Positions 32,794 through 41,893 of a stretch of DNA of 64,000 nucleotides are shown here, one piece after another. Each line of letters opens with the position of its first letter. Positions within the stretch are counted from its first letter, which is position 1. This DNA is from Streptomyces sp. DH5. GTDB taxonomy: Bacteria > Actinomycetota > Actinomycetes > Streptomycetales > Streptomycetaceae. The position numbers and the translations under genes were made by a program. The notes beneath the pieces are model-generated. The model worked only from the letters and a program-made list of their open reading frames with translations. It was not told the DNA's origin and did not search any database. The stretch lies in assembly GCF_020873915.1 (NCBI RefSeq), contig NZ_JAHWGP010000016.1, forward strand, positions 62,001 to 126,000, given 5' to 3'.

Positions 32794-33598
32794 CGTCGCT
32801 CACCGGGGGCGCTCCGGGGCGTCGGCCGTCCGGGAGGAACAGCACGGAGTTGACGTAGCGCGGGCCACGGAGCGCGGCGTGGGGGAGCACCCGGCGCAGC
32901 AGGCCGTGGTTGACGACGTACGCGGTGCGCGCCTGGTGGTCCTCCAGGGGGAAGTCGGCCAGCCGCACCCAGGTGCCGGCGGGCAGCACCCAGCCCTCGT
33001 ACCCCAGCTCGGCCAGCTGGGTCACCACGGGCTCGACCGGCTGGATGCGGGACTCCAGCTCCACGAACAGGGCGGGGCGGTCGCGGGCCAGGATCCCGGC
33101 GGCCCCGCGCAGCACCGCCGCCTCGTTGCCGTCCACGTCGATCTTCATGAAACCGACGTCCGTCAGTTCGAGGTCGTCGAGCGCCAGGCAGGTGACGTCG
33201 ACGCCGTGGCCGTGGATGTCCCGGCGGATCAGGGACGACACACCACGGTCGCCGCCGTCGCCCGGGGGCAGCCACAGGCGGGCGGTGCCGGGCTTGTCCG
33301 AGGCCGCCGCGCGGATCACCCGCACGTTCGGCGGGGCGGTCGCGGTGAGCAGCCGGGCCAGGTGGGGGACCGGTTCCAGGGTGACCACCCGGCGGGCCCG
33401 CCGCGCCAGCCGGTGGGTCCACGGGCCGTACCAGCCGCCGACGTCCACCGCCGTGCCGCAGTCCGGCGGGCACAGGTCGGCGAGGCGGGCCAGCTCGGGT
33501 TCGTAGCGGGGGTAGACCGCCCTGGCCGTGGCGGCCACCACGCGCGTGGGCAGGAAGGACGCCACCCGGGCGGCGAGTGTGCGCTGTGTCGTCGTCAT
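32759..33598 (-). CDS. FkbM-family methyltransferase
   Basis: A SAM-dependent methyltransferase of 279 residues. The SAM site reads GTAVDVGGWYGPWTHRLA with the acidic VVTLEPVPHLA after it. The family signature DVGFMKIDVDGNEAAVLRGAAGIL and PALFVELESR follow. FkbM enzymes usually methylate hydroxyls of sugars or small molecules, here probably a glycan or its lipid-linked precursor given the neighbours. Its ATG overlaps the Trm112-like gene as ATGA. Confidence 0.85.
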   Translation of the reverse strand: MTTTQRTLAARVASFLPTRVVAATARAVYPRYEPELARLADLCPPDCGTAVDVGGWYGPWTHRLARRARRVVTLEPVPHLARLLTATAPPNVRVIRAAASDKPGTARLWLPPGDGGDRGVSSLIRRDIHGHGVDVTCLALDDLELTDVGFMKIDVDGNEAAVLRGAAGILARDRPALFVELESRIQPVEPVVTQLAELGYEGWVLPAGTWVRLADFPLEDHQARTAYVVNHGLLRRVLPHAALRGPRYVNSVLFLPDGRRPGAPPVSDDASRADRTTPQ

Positions 33599-33834
33599 GG
33601 TCTCGTCTCCGGCGCTTCGGTCACCCGTGTCAGCAGTGTCTCGTGCTCCTCCTCCGGCACCTGCTCCCCGGACGACGGCAGGAGCTGGGGGATGCCGTCC
33701 ACGATGGGGTAACGGCGGCGCAGGCGCGGGTTGTAGAGCGCTTCCCCGCCTCCGTCGTCCGGTGCGAGCAGGTGCAGTGGCCCCTTGTCGAGCGGGCAGG
33801 CCAGGATTCTCAGCAGTGGGTCGTCCGGTTTCAC
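33595..33834 (-). CDS. Trm112-like (YcaR/UPF0434) small protein
   Basis: A 79-residue protein beginning LLRILACPLDKGPLHLL and continuing NPRLRRRYPIVDGIPQLLPS, the Trm112/YcaR pattern. The canonical zinc-binding cysteines are largely missing: only the first (ACP) remains. Such proteins activate methyltransferases in eukaryotes and archaea, and in bacteria they are often found beside SAM enzymes or glycosyltransferases. Here it lies between a DMT transporter and the FkbM methyltransferase, coupled on both sides (GTGA with the upstream gene, ATGA with the downstream one). Activation of a neighbouring methyltransferase is a fair inference. Confidence 0.82.
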   Translation of the reverse strand: MKPDDPLLRILACPLDKGPLHLLAPDDGGGEALYNPRLRRRYPIVDGIPQLLPSSGEQVPEEEHETLLTRVTEAPETRP

Positions 33835-34757
33835 GATCGGGTCAGCTCCTTGGCGGGAACAGCGGGTTGTGGTGCGGTGTCGTGCTTGGGCATGGCCAGC
33901 AGCACGGCGACCGCGAGGACGGTGCCGGTGACGCGCAGCGCCAGCCGTACGGGCTCGTCCGGGAGTTGCTCGCCGAACGACAGGGTGCCGAGCACCGCCG
34001 TGAACACGCAGCTCACGGTCGTGCAGACCGGCACGATCAGCGAGGCCCGGCAGCGCTGGAGCGCCGCCTGGGACATCACCAGACCGAACACGCCGGTGAA
34101 CAGCAGCAGATACGGGTACGGGGAGCCCAGCAGCCCGACGACGGCACTGCCGATCCCGCCGGACGCCAGGTGGCCGGAGACGCCCTTGATGGCGAGCGAG
34201 CTCACCCCGTAGAGCAGACCGACGGCCACCCCGTAGGCGATGCCCGTGGTGGGCCGCCGGTGCCGGCGGCGGGCGTTGCGCTCGGCGGAGACGTACAGCC
34301 ACACCCCGGACGCCAGCGCCGGCACGCACACCAGCAGGATCAGCGGGGAGGACGCGTCCTGGCCCACCGTGTCGGCGCCCGTGCCGCTCTCCCGCAGCGA
34401 CAGCACCACCATCAGCAGGGCGAGCAGGATGGCGCCCAGCGCGTACCGTTCCCGGCCGCTGGTCTCCTCGCCGAGCAGCCGCGACGACAGCAGCACCAGC
34501 AGGACGAGTCCGGAGACGAAGATGCCCTGCGCGGCGGCGATCGGCAGCGTGCGGTAGACCGCCAGCTGGGCGGCGAAGCCGGACGCGAGGGCCAGCGCGC
34601 CGCCGATCCACAGCGGGCTGCTCACCACCAGCCCCAGCAGCCGCACCGGTTGGCGGACGGACACCTCGGGCAGGTTCGCCAGCGCCCGCTTCTCCAGGAC
34701 GAACCCGCCGCTGTAGAGGACGTTCGCCAACAGGGCCGCGGCCACTCCCCACCACAT
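33831..34757 (-). CDS. DMT-superfamily membrane transporter (EamA-like)
   Basis: A polytopic membrane protein of 308 residues with about nine to ten hydrophobic helices in two EamA-like halves. It starts at WWGVAAALLANVLYSGGFVLEKRAL. Motif-like stretches include YRTLPIAAAQGIFVSGLVLLVLLSS and QAALQRCRASLIVPVCTTVSCVFTAVLGTLSFGE, where DMT proteins place their conserved end-of-helix region. It may flip or export a sugar nucleotide, lipid carrier or metabolite for the glycan genes around it. The start ATG 34757 fits the first helix; its ribosome binding site is weak. Confidence 0.82.
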   Translation of the reverse strand: MWWGVAAALLANVLYSGGFVLEKRALANLPEVSVRQPVRLLGLVVSSPLWIGGALALASGFAAQLAVYRTLPIAAAQGIFVSGLVLLVLLSSRLLGEETSGRERYALGAILLALLMVVLSLRESGTGADTVGQDASSPLILLVCVPALASGVWLYVSAERNARRRHRRPTTGIAYGVAVGLLYGVSSLAIKGVSGHLASGGIGSAVVGLLGSPYPYLLLFTGVFGLVMSQAALQRCRASLIVPVCTTVSCVFTAVLGTLSFGEQLPDEPVRLALRVTGTVLAVAVLLAMPKHDTAPQPAVPAKELTRS

Positions 34758-34774
34758 CTCCCCCCAGGCCCCCT

Positions 34775-35509
34775 TCAGGCGCGTCGCGCGTGCAGCAGCA
34801 GGATCGAGGAGAGCGACGGTCTCGCACACGCCAGCCGGTCCAGCGGACGCAGCGCACGCGGTACGCCGTGGAAGGGGGCGCCCTCCAGCCGTACGACGGT
34901 GAACCCGGACGCGGCGACGAACTCCCGCAGGGCACGCGCCGTGTAGAGCCGCAGGTGTCCCACCACCTCCGAGCCGGGCCGCCCGTGGATGCCGCGCAGG
35001 CTGACCTCGGAGAACACCGGCTGTACCCCGGCCAGCAGGAGCGCGCGGTTGTACCAGGCGGCCAGATTGGGCGTGGACAGCATGAGGTGGCCCCCGGGGC
35101 GCAGCACCCGCCGGAGCTCGTCGAGCGCCGCGTCCGGGTCGACGAGGTGCTCGATCACCTCGCTGAACAGCACCGCGTCCGCCGACTCCGAGGCGAACGG
35201 CAGCCCGCCGTCGGTGAGTTCGCCGCGCACCGCGTAGGGCACCCGGGTGCGGGCGCGGGTCAGGGCGTCCTGGGACCAGTCGACGCCGACCAGCCGGTGG
35301 CCGCGCAGGTACGGGGCGGCGGTCGCGGCCGCCGTGCCGTCGCCGCAGCCGATGTCGAGGACCGTGCGCGGGCCGGCGGAGGCCGGGCCGAGCGCGCGGG
35401 CCAGCATGCGGGCCTGGCGGCGGCTGCGGGAAGGGCCCGAGGCGACGGGCACGGACGGGTTCTCGTAGAAGTCCCGCAGGTCGCGGGGAGGGGAAGCGGT
35501 GGTGGTCAC
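34775..35509 (-). CDS. Class I SAM-dependent methyltransferase
   Basis: A 244-residue methyltransferase with motif I RTVLDIGCGDGTAAATA, motif II LVGVDWSQDAL, SADAVLFSEVIEHLVDPDAAL and motif III LRRVLRPGGHLMLSTPN. This is the Methyltransf_11/25 type, common in polysaccharide clusters, where it methylates sugar intermediates. GTG 35509 overlaps the stop of the condensation-like gene as GTGA. It resembles the other methyltransferase of the cluster at 41093 in its second half, but its N-terminus differs. Confidence 0.85.
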   Translation of the reverse strand: MTTTASPPRDLRDFYENPSVPVASGPSRSRRQARMLARALGPASAGPRTVLDIGCGDGTAAATAAPYLRGHRLVGVDWSQDALTRARTRVPYAVRGELTDGGLPFASESADAVLFSEVIEHLVDPDAALDELRRVLRPGGHLMLSTPNLAAWYNRALLLAGVQPVFSEVSLRGIHGRPGSEVVGHLRLYTARALREFVAASGFTVVRLEGAPFHGVPRALRPLDRLACARPSLSSILLLHARRA

Positions 35510-36771
35510 TCGGTCGCCTCCGTGGTGTGCAGGTGGTGCGAGAACAGTTCGAGCAGACGGTCGCCGTCACCGTGGCCGAGCAGCGACCGCGACCAGCGCA
35601 GCGCCAGGTGGAGCCGGCCCGCGGTGGACGCGGTGGTGAAGGTGAGACCACGGGGCATCTGGGCGGGCGCGGAGAACCACACGGCACTCGCCCGGCCCGC
35701 CCCGTCCCCGAAGTCCAGCGCGTACGGGATGCGGCCGATGTTGCTGAGCAGCGTCGTCGACGTCCAGGGCGCCGCCGCCCTGCGCAGGCCCCTGATGAAG
35801 GCGGCCCGGCAGGCGACCGGCGCCCAGGGGGCGGTGAGCAGACGGGCGCCGTGACCGAGCTGCGGGCGCGGCAGCGCCTTCAGCGCCCGGGTGCGCAGGG
35901 CGGTGCGGCGCAGCAGCTCCCGCAGGTCGCCCCCGTCCAGCTCCTCGGGCGCGAACGGCACCTCCACCAGCCGGGTGCCGTTGCCGATGGGCATCGTGGC
36001 GTCCCGGGGACGGTCGTCGACCGGCATGGTGATGCGCAGGGGGCGGCGCGCCGCCCCCTGCTCCCGGTTCCAGTGGGCGATCGTCAGGGCGGTGGCGACC
36101 ATCAGCTGGTCGTTGACGGTGTACGGGGAGCCCTTCGGCCGGTGCGGCAGTGCCAGCTCGGTGAGGATCAGGCCGTTGCCCGGCGTCGCCTCCGGTGTGC
36201 CCCGCGCCACCCTGGCCGGCGGGGCCCAGTGGGAGGGCGTGTCCGGCGGGCCCTGCGGCGCGTCGGGGGGACGCACCGGCGGGGCGGCCGGGGCGTTGTC
36301 CCGGCCGCCGTAGAGCTCCGCCGCCGTGGCCAGCACGCGCAGGCACGCGGGACCGTCCAGGGCGGTGTGGTTGACGGTGAGGACGAGCGCGGTGCCGGTG
36401 CCCTCCTCACCGGCGACCACCTCCAGCCGGACGGGCGGGGACTGGGTGAGCGGGGGCGCCTCGGTGAGGGCCCGGGCCCGGGCGTCCCGCAGGGCGTCCT
36501 TCCCCGGCGGCGGGAAGCTCACCACCTCCACGTCCGGCGCGTCGGTGAGCTCCCACTCGTAGCGGCGCCGGTACCAGGGCCCCGGCGCCTCCCGGGCGAG
36601 ACTGCGCGGGTGGCGCCGCAGCGCCTCGGTGAACGCCTTGCGCATGCGCCCGGGGTCGAGGTCACCGGGGAGGCGCACCTCGATGAGCACCGTGTTCGGC
36701 TCCGTCTCCCGGTCGCAGTGCCGTGACACCTCGTCGACGACGGGGAAGGGGATGCGAAGGGGTGTGGTCAT
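35506..36771 (-). CDS. Condensation-fold (CoA-dependent acyltransferase superfamily) protein
   Basis: A 421-residue cytoplasmic protein similar to stand-alone condensation or PapA-type acyltransferases. The catalytic HxxxDG motif is visible as VNHTALDGPACL near residue 133. The C-terminal part has TLLSNIGRIPYALDFG where condensation domains carry their DFGWG-like region. Such enzymes transfer an acyl group from CoA or a carrier protein to a hydroxyl or amine. No carrier protein or adenylation domain is encoded nearby, so acylation of a sugar or lipid by a CoA donor is more likely. It overlaps both neighbours by four bases. Confidence 0.78.
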   Translation of the reverse strand: MTTPLRIPFPVVDEVSRHCDRETEPNTVLIEVRLPGDLDPGRMRKAFTEALRRHPRSLAREAPGPWYRRRYEWELTDAPDVEVVSFPPPGKDALRDARARALTEAPPLTQSPPVRLEVVAGEEGTGTALVLTVNHTALDGPACLRVLATAAELYGGRDNAPAAPPVRPPDAPQGPPDTPSHWAPPARVARGTPEATPGNGLILTELALPHRPKGSPYTVNDQLMVATALTIAHWNREQGAARRPLRITMPVDDRPRDATMPIGNGTRLVEVPFAPEELDGGDLRELLRRTALRTRALKALPRPQLGHGARLLTAPWAPVACRAAFIRGLRRAAAPWTSTTLLSNIGRIPYALDFGDGAGRASAVWFSAPAQMPRGLTFTTASTAGRLHLALRWSRSLLGHGDGDRLLELFSHHLHTTEATE

Positions 36772-39700
36772 ACGGTCTTGCCCCTTCCCGGGTCGCTCCC
36801 CGGCGGGGGCGGCGGCACGAACGGACGCGCACGGGCGGCGGAAGGCGGCGGTGGCGGCGCCGGATGCGGTCCGGCGGGTGCGGGCGCGGCGACCGGCGGC
36901 AGCACCGCCGTCGTGCCCGTTCCGTCGCCCGGGTGTCCGTCGTCCGGGTGTCCGTCGTCCGGGCGTCCGCCCTCCGGGTCCCGCTCACGCGACCCGCCGA
37001 GGCTCACCAGGGCGGCGAACAGGCCGATCAGCGCCAGCAGCTGGGCGACATGGCCGAACGCTCCCCGGCCCGCGCCCACCGGCTCGCCCGCGCCGATCGC
37101 CGCCGCGACGCCCGCTCCCGCGAGCCCGGCGAGGGCGATCGGCACCAGCAGTGTCGGCCGGCGCGACGCGAGCACCGCGAGGACCGGCACCAGCAGCGCC
37201 CACCAGCCCGCGATCACCACGCCCACCAGCGTCAGCGCCACCGCGCCGAGCCACAGCCCGGGCGCCGGGGGCACCGGCTGCGGGGCGTCGGGGTTGACGG
37301 CCTTGCGGCGCCACAGGGCCAGACCGATCAGCACCGCGATCCCGGCCGCGCTGCCGATCAGCGCGGCGTCGTAGGTGGTCGCCGGCTCGTAGGACAGCGT
37401 GACCGTGCCGCCCTCGCCCGCCGGGATCCGCCAGCCCTGCTGCCAGCCGTCCAGCCGCAGCGCGGTGAGCTCCTCGCCGTTCAGCGTGGCCTTCCAGCCG
37501 TCGTTGTGGTTCTCGTGCATCGTGAGGTAGGAGGCCGCTCCCGCGCCGACGCTCACCTCGCGCCGGTCGCCGAGCCAGTCCCGGATCCTCAGCTCACGGT
37601 CGGCGGCCGACGTCTCCGGCACGTTCCCGCGGGTCAGGGTGACCTCGGTCAGCGCCAGCGGGCCCGCGTCACCGCCCTCCACCCGGTGCGTTCCGGCCGA
37701 CAGCTCCAGCGCGGAGTCGTCGGACCCGTTCCGGCACGGCGTCACCTCGACCGGTCGCCGCTCCACCAGATCGCGTACGGTGCCCCGCACGCTCGTCTCG
37801 TGCGGCGTGCCGTCCACCGTCAGCGCCGGACCCTTGCCGCACGCCAGGGCGAACTCCCTGGTCCCGTCCGGCTGCGGGGTGCGGAAGCTGTCGAGGGCGG
37901 GGACGTACGCCTCGGTCAGCCCCACCGGCAGCTGCATGTCCGCGTCGACCGCCGGGTTGTGCACGGTGACCGGGGCGGTCTTGGTGACCGTGATGTCGAG
38001 ACGGTCGGTGGTGATCGCGGGGAAGCGGACCCAGCCGTTGTCGTCGACGGCGGCGATCGCCGCGCCGTCCGGGGAGCTGATGTGCACCTCGGCGGCCCGG
38101 GAGGACAGTCCGCCGGCCGGGGCCAGCACCAGTTCGTCGATCTCCTGCTTGCCCGTCCAGCTCAGGTGGACGGTCGGCTTCCCGCCCGCGACCCACGCGG
38201 TGGTCAGGTCACCGTCGGTGAGGTTGCGCGCGGACAGCCCCGCACCCAGCCGCGCCGTGGAGTCGGCGGTGGCGGTGATCCGGTCGCGCTGCTCGGGCGC
38301 CACCTCGTACAGCAGCCGGTCCAGTGCCTCGCCGGGCACCGCCACCGCGCTCGCCTTCACCTCGTACGTGCCCGCCGTGCCCGTGTCGAACTGCCGGTGC
38401 AGCCCCGCCTCGCTGCCCGTGAGGGACATCCCGGTGGGGTCGGCGGCACGGTGCAGGGAGACGATCTGTGCCGAGGCGGTGGACCGCTCCGCGTCGGTCG
38501 GCAGCCGCAGCAGCCGTGTCACCCGGACGTCGGGCAGGTCGACCTCGGAGAAGCCCGCACCGGTGAGTCCGGGGCGCTCGGCCGTCGAGTCGACGATCGT
38601 CAGCTTCATCCAGTCCGTCGGCCCGGCGGGCGCCTTGACCTGCTGCTTGGTGCCGTTGGCCCGCAGGATCGAGGTCGTGGAGCCGTTCTCCGTCTCCACC
38701 CGCACCCGGGTCGCCGCCGCCCGCACGCCGTCCTGCGGCAGCGGGGTGAGGCCGATGGAGTCCGGCATCTCGTAGGCGCCGTCGAAGGCGATGCGCAGCC
38801 ACTGCCCGTCCGGGGAGCCGTCGGCGCCCTCGGCCCACGCGGTGTCCGGGTTGCCGTCGAAGGCGTTCACCGGGTCGTACTGGGGCAGGTGGAACAGCCA
38901 GTTGCCGTAGGAGGACGCCGACACCGAGTCGGCGCCGCGCAGTTCGGCCACCGTCTGGTGCTCCAGGCCCTCGGTCGGCAGGATCTGGCGCGGGCGTTCA
39001 CCCGCGTCCTGGGCGGCGTCCGACGCGTTGCGCTCGTCCGGTGTGTACGTGTACGAGGTGTTGGCGTTGACCAGTCCGAAGCGGGTGTCCGCCCGCCGCA
39101 GCCCGTCGCCGATCACCTGCAGCGGCGGCGTGCCGAGCCCCGGGTGCGCGTCCCCGGTCAGTACGGCCGGCCGGCCCCGCAGCTGGTCCGCGAGCGGCAG
39201 CAGCGCCTCGGGTCCGCCGGACACCACGGCGGTGTCGGCGACGGGCAGCAGCCGTGCCTGCCCCGGACGCTGGACCTCCGCACCGGCCGGACGGTAGATC
39301 TCCACCGCCCGCTGCTGCGGATACAGGCCCTCGACCTGAAGCGGTGTGCCGGGCGCGATCACCCCGCCGGTCGTCACCGGTCCGAGCCCCTTGGCCCGCT
39401 GGTACCCGGACTGCTCCAGGGTGCGCTTGACCGTCGCCGTCGGCACCTGGCCGATCTGGTCGGGGTCGAGATCGTTGCGGACGACGACGTAGTGGATGCC
39501 CGCCCGGCTCAGGTAGTCGGCCAGACCCGGCACCGCGCTCCCGGTCAGCAGGGCCCGCTCCACCGCGTCCATGGCGCGCCGGTTGCCGGGGGTGCCGAAC
39601 GGCACGTAGTCGCGCTGCGCCCAGCGGGAGTCGGCGACCACGTCCAGCGGCTGGTCGATGGTCGACCCCCAGGTGTGGATGCCGTGCGCGGTCGCGGGGA

Positions 39701-41096
39701 CGACCAGGGCACGCGAGTCGGGGGAGTTCTTCTCCAGCCAGTCGGCCGTCGCCTGCCAGTACTTGGGGATCTCCTGGAACGAACCCGGGGTGAGGATCGA
39801 CCCGTTGAGGTACGGCCACAGCAGTCCGGGCAGGACGAGCACCGCCGCGATCAGCGGCGCGAACCGCCGGGCGCGCACCCGATGGGTCCCGCGCGCCTGC
39901 GCCGACACCCCGACCAGGTGCGCCAGCCCCAGGGAGAACGCCAGCGCCAGCCCCGTCTGGAACTTGTAGATGTTGCGGAACGGTGCCAGCCAGCCGTCCA
40001 GCCAGCCCTGCACCACCGAGTGGAACGGGCCGCCGAAGGCGCCCCCGTACCCGGCCAGCAGCACCAGGGCCGCGACCAGCACGGTCAGCACCAGCCAGCG
40101 CCGCTCGGGCATGTCCCGCCGGGCCAGCCCGGCGAGTCCCAGCCCGGCCGCGAGCGCCGAGCAGACGACCACCAGCGCCGACGACGCGACGGTCCAGCCG
40201 GCCGGCAGCCACGCCTCACCGAAGTTCAGGTAGGCGACCCAGTTGCCGGCGCCGCGCAGTGCCTCGGTCGCCGCCATCGTGTCCGTCGTCGTCCGCGACG
40301 TCTCGATGTAGGGGAGGAAGTTCTCGCCGTGCGCCCCGAGCAGCAGCAGCGGTATCCACCACCAGGCGGTGGCCACGATCATCGCCGGCGTCCACCAGGC
40401 GATCAGCTTGCGCTGCCGGGGGCCCGGCGGGCGGGAGAGCAGGTACAGCCCGACCGGCAGCAGGGACGCCAGCGTCGAGGCGGCGTTGACCCCGCCCATG
40501 AACGGCACCAGCAGCGCCGACCGCAGCGCGGCGACCCTGGCCGTGTAGCGCTCGTCCGTCAGCGGCAGCAGCACCCAGGGCAGCAGTGCGCCCGGCAGCG
40601 CGGCGGCCGACGTGGAGCCGACGACGGCCGTGAACACCGGCCACAGCGCGTACGCGGCCGCCGCGAGCAGCCGCGACGCGCCGCTGCCCACACGCAGCCG
40701 CTCCGCCAGCCGCAGCGCGCCCCAGAACGCCACCGACACGATCAGCGACATCCACAGCCGCTCGGCCAGCCACACCGGCAGCTGCGCCGCGTCGGCCAGC
40801 CAGTAGAACGGCAGCATCGGCCACACGTAGCCGATGTACTGGTCGGAGATGCCGCCGAACGAGCCCCTGTTGTGCCACAGCTGGCCCAGGTCGGCGAGGA
40901 ACTGTCCCGGGTCGACGGTGACGCCGAGCTTGGTGTCGAAGGTCTGCCGGCCCGGCTGGACCGCCAGGAACAGGACGAACACCACCGCCCAGAAGCCGAG
41001 CAGCCAGCGGCGCGACCGCGGGCCCTCGGGAGGGCCCGCGGTGGCTCTGCGTGAAGGAACGGCTGCCGGAGGGGGAGCCTGGACCGTGGTCGTCAT
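36768..41096 (-). CDS. AftD-like alpha-(1->3)-arabinofuranosyltransferase family membrane protein (DUF3367)
   Basis: A giant membrane protein of 1442 residues. The first 440 residues hold about 11 membrane helices in a GT-C-type glycosyltransferase, including GYVWPMLPFYWLADAAQLPVW and the early loop DTKLGVTVDPGQFLADLGQLW, where GT-C enzymes put an acidic catalytic residue. A long extracytoplasmic part follows, with galactose-binding-like segments (DGNPDTAWAEGADGSPDGQWL; DGDLTTAWVAGGKPTVHLSW). Four to five helices and a Pro-rich cytoplasmic tail end it. Mycobacterial AftD has this layout (about 1400 residues) and adds arabinose to arabinogalactan/lipoarabinomannan. The Streptomyces acceptor is unknown. 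ATG 41096 overlaps the preceding gene by four bases. Confidence 0.87.
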   Translation of the reverse strand: MTTTVQAPPPAAVPSRRATAGPPEGPRSRRWLLGFWAVVFVLFLAVQPGRQTFDTKLGVTVDPGQFLADLGQLWHNRGSFGGISDQYIGYVWPMLPFYWLADAAQLPVWLAERLWMSLIVSVAFWGALRLAERLRVGSGASRLLAAAAYALWPVFTAVVGSTSAAALPGALLPWVLLPLTDERYTARVAALRSALLVPFMGGVNAASTLASLLPVGLYLLSRPPGPRQRKLIAWWTPAMIVATAWWWIPLLLLGAHGENFLPYIETSRTTTDTMAATEALRGAGNWVAYLNFGEAWLPAGWTVASSALVVVCSALAAGLGLAGLARRDMPERRWLVLTVLVAALVLLAGYGGAFGGPFHSVVQGWLDGWLAPFRNIYKFQTGLALAFSLGLAHLVGVSAQARGTHRVRARRFAPLIAAVLVLPGLLWPYLNGSILTPGSFQEIPKYWQATADWLEKNSPDSRALVVPATAHGIHTWGSTIDQPLDVVADSRWAQRDYVPFGTPGNRRAMDAVERALLTGSAVPGLADYLSRAGIHYVVVRNDLDPDQIGQVPTATVKRTLEQSGYQRAKGLGPVTTGGVIAPGTPLQVEGLYPQQRAVEIYRPAGAEVQRPGQARLLPVADTAVVSGGPEALLPLADQLRGRPAVLTGDAHPGLGTPPLQVIGDGLRRADTRFGLVNANTSYTYTPDERNASDAAQDAGERPRQILPTEGLEHQTVAELRGADSVSASSYGNWLFHLPQYDPVNAFDGNPDTAWAEGADGSPDGQWLRIAFDGAYEMPDSIGLTPLPQDGVRAAATRVRVETENGSTTSILRANGTKQQVKAPAGPTDWMKLTIVDSTAERPGLTGAGFSEVDLPDVRVTRLLRLPTDAERSTASAQIVSLHRAADPTGMSLTGSEAGLHRQFDTGTAGTYEVKASAVAVPGEALDRLLYEVAPEQRDRITATADSTARLGAGLSARNLTDGDLTTAWVAGGKPTVHLSWTGKQEIDELVLAPAGGLSSRAAEVHISSPDGAAIAAVDDNGWVRFPAITTDRLDITVTKTAPVTVHNPAVDADMQLPVGLTEAYVPALDSFRTPQPDGTREFALACGKGPALTVDGTPHETSVRGTVRDLVERRPVEVTPCRNGSDDSALELSAGTHRVEGGDAGPLALTEVTLTRGNVPETSAADRELRIRDWLGDRREVSVGAGAASYLTMHENHNDGWKATLNGEELTALRLDGWQQGWRIPAGEGGTVTLSYEPATTYDAALIGSAAGIAVLIGLALWRRKAVNPDAPQPVPPAPGLWLGAVALTLVGVVIAGWWALLVPVLAVLASRRPTLLVPIALAGLAGAGVAAAIGAGEPVGAGRGAFGHVAQLLALIGLFAALVSLGGSRERDPEGGRPDDGHPDDGHPGDGTGTTAVLPPVAAPAPAGPHPAPPPPPSAARARPFVPPPPPGSDPGRGKTV

Positions 41097-41893
41097 TCGG
41101 GACACCGCCGGAGGATGAGGAGGAGGTTCCAGGTGGCGAACTCGCGCAGGCCGGGCACCTTGACCACGGTCCGCGTGAGGAACGGCCAGTAACGGGAGCG
41201 AGCCGACACGATCCGCACGTCGTCGCGGGACCGCACCTGCCGCAGGGTGGTGCCGATGTGCACCGGGAAGAGGTTCTCGCCGAGCGTGTGCTTGGCGGGC
41301 TTGCCGGTACGGCGCAGGTAGCGGGCGCGGGCCCGCTCGGCGCCGAAGTAGTGCCAGGGCGCCCACTCGTGACCGCCCCACGGGGACAGCCAGTTGGTGA
41401 ACGACACATAGATCAGTCCGCCGGGCCGGGTCACCCGGGCCAGCTCGCTGAGGAACGTCTGGGGATCGGCCACGTGCTCCAGCACGTTGGAGGAGAAGGT
41501 GACGTCCGCCGACCCGTCGGCCAGCGGCAGCAGGTAGCCGTCCGCCACCACGGTTCCCTCCGGGGGTTTCCCGCCCAGCTCGCCCGCATCGGGCTCGAAG
41601 AGGTAGGCGTGGGCCCCCCGCCGGCGGAACTCGTCGGTGAAGTACCCGCTGCCGCCCCCGACGTCCACGACCACCCGCCCGGCCACCGGCCCGCCGTACG
41701 CCTCCACCTGGTCGGCGGCGTCACGGGCGAGGAGCGAGTAGCAGGCGTCGGGTTCGTCCTGTTCGCGCAGGAAGGCGCGGAAGAGGGCGGCGGAACGCCG
41801 GAGCGAGGGGTCCTTCAGGGCTCCGGGCCGGGCGGCGGACCCACCGGCCCTCAGCCTGGCGGCCATCCCGCCGACGAAACGATGAGGTGTCAC
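41093..41893 (-). CDS. Class I SAM-dependent methyltransferase
   Basis: A 266-residue methyltransferase: motif I GRVVVDVGGGSGYFTDEF, acidic AYLFEPDAGEL, then SADVTFSSNVLEHVADPQTFL and LARVTRPGGLIYVSFTNW. Its C-terminal WGGHEWAPWHYFGAERAR is typical of envelope polysaccharide methyltransferases of the group found beside aftD in actinobacteria. GTG 41893 overlaps the glycosyltransferase stop (GTGA) and its own stop overlaps the AftD-like start (ATGA). It probably modifies a sugar or a polyprenyl-linked intermediate; the acceptor is unknown. Confidence 0.85.
   Translation of the reverse strand: MTPHRFVGGMAARLRAGGSAARPGALKDPSLRRSAALFRAFLREQDEPDACYSLLARDAADQVEAYGGPVAGRVVVDVGGGSGYFTDEFRRRGAHAYLFEPDAGELGGKPPEGTVVADGYLLPLADGSADVTFSSNVLEHVADPQTFLSELARVTRPGGLIYVSFTNWLSPWGGHEWAPWHYFGAERARARYLRRTGKPAKHTLGENLFPVHIGTTLRQVRSRDDVRIVSARSRYWPFLTRTVVKVPGLREFATWNLLLILRRCPE

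Noticed and set aside
36723-41054. A 1443-codon open frame on the plus strand
   Set aside because: It is the antisense shadow of the AftD-like gene: low-complexity Arg/Gly/Gln/His composition, no start signals, no recognisable domain.
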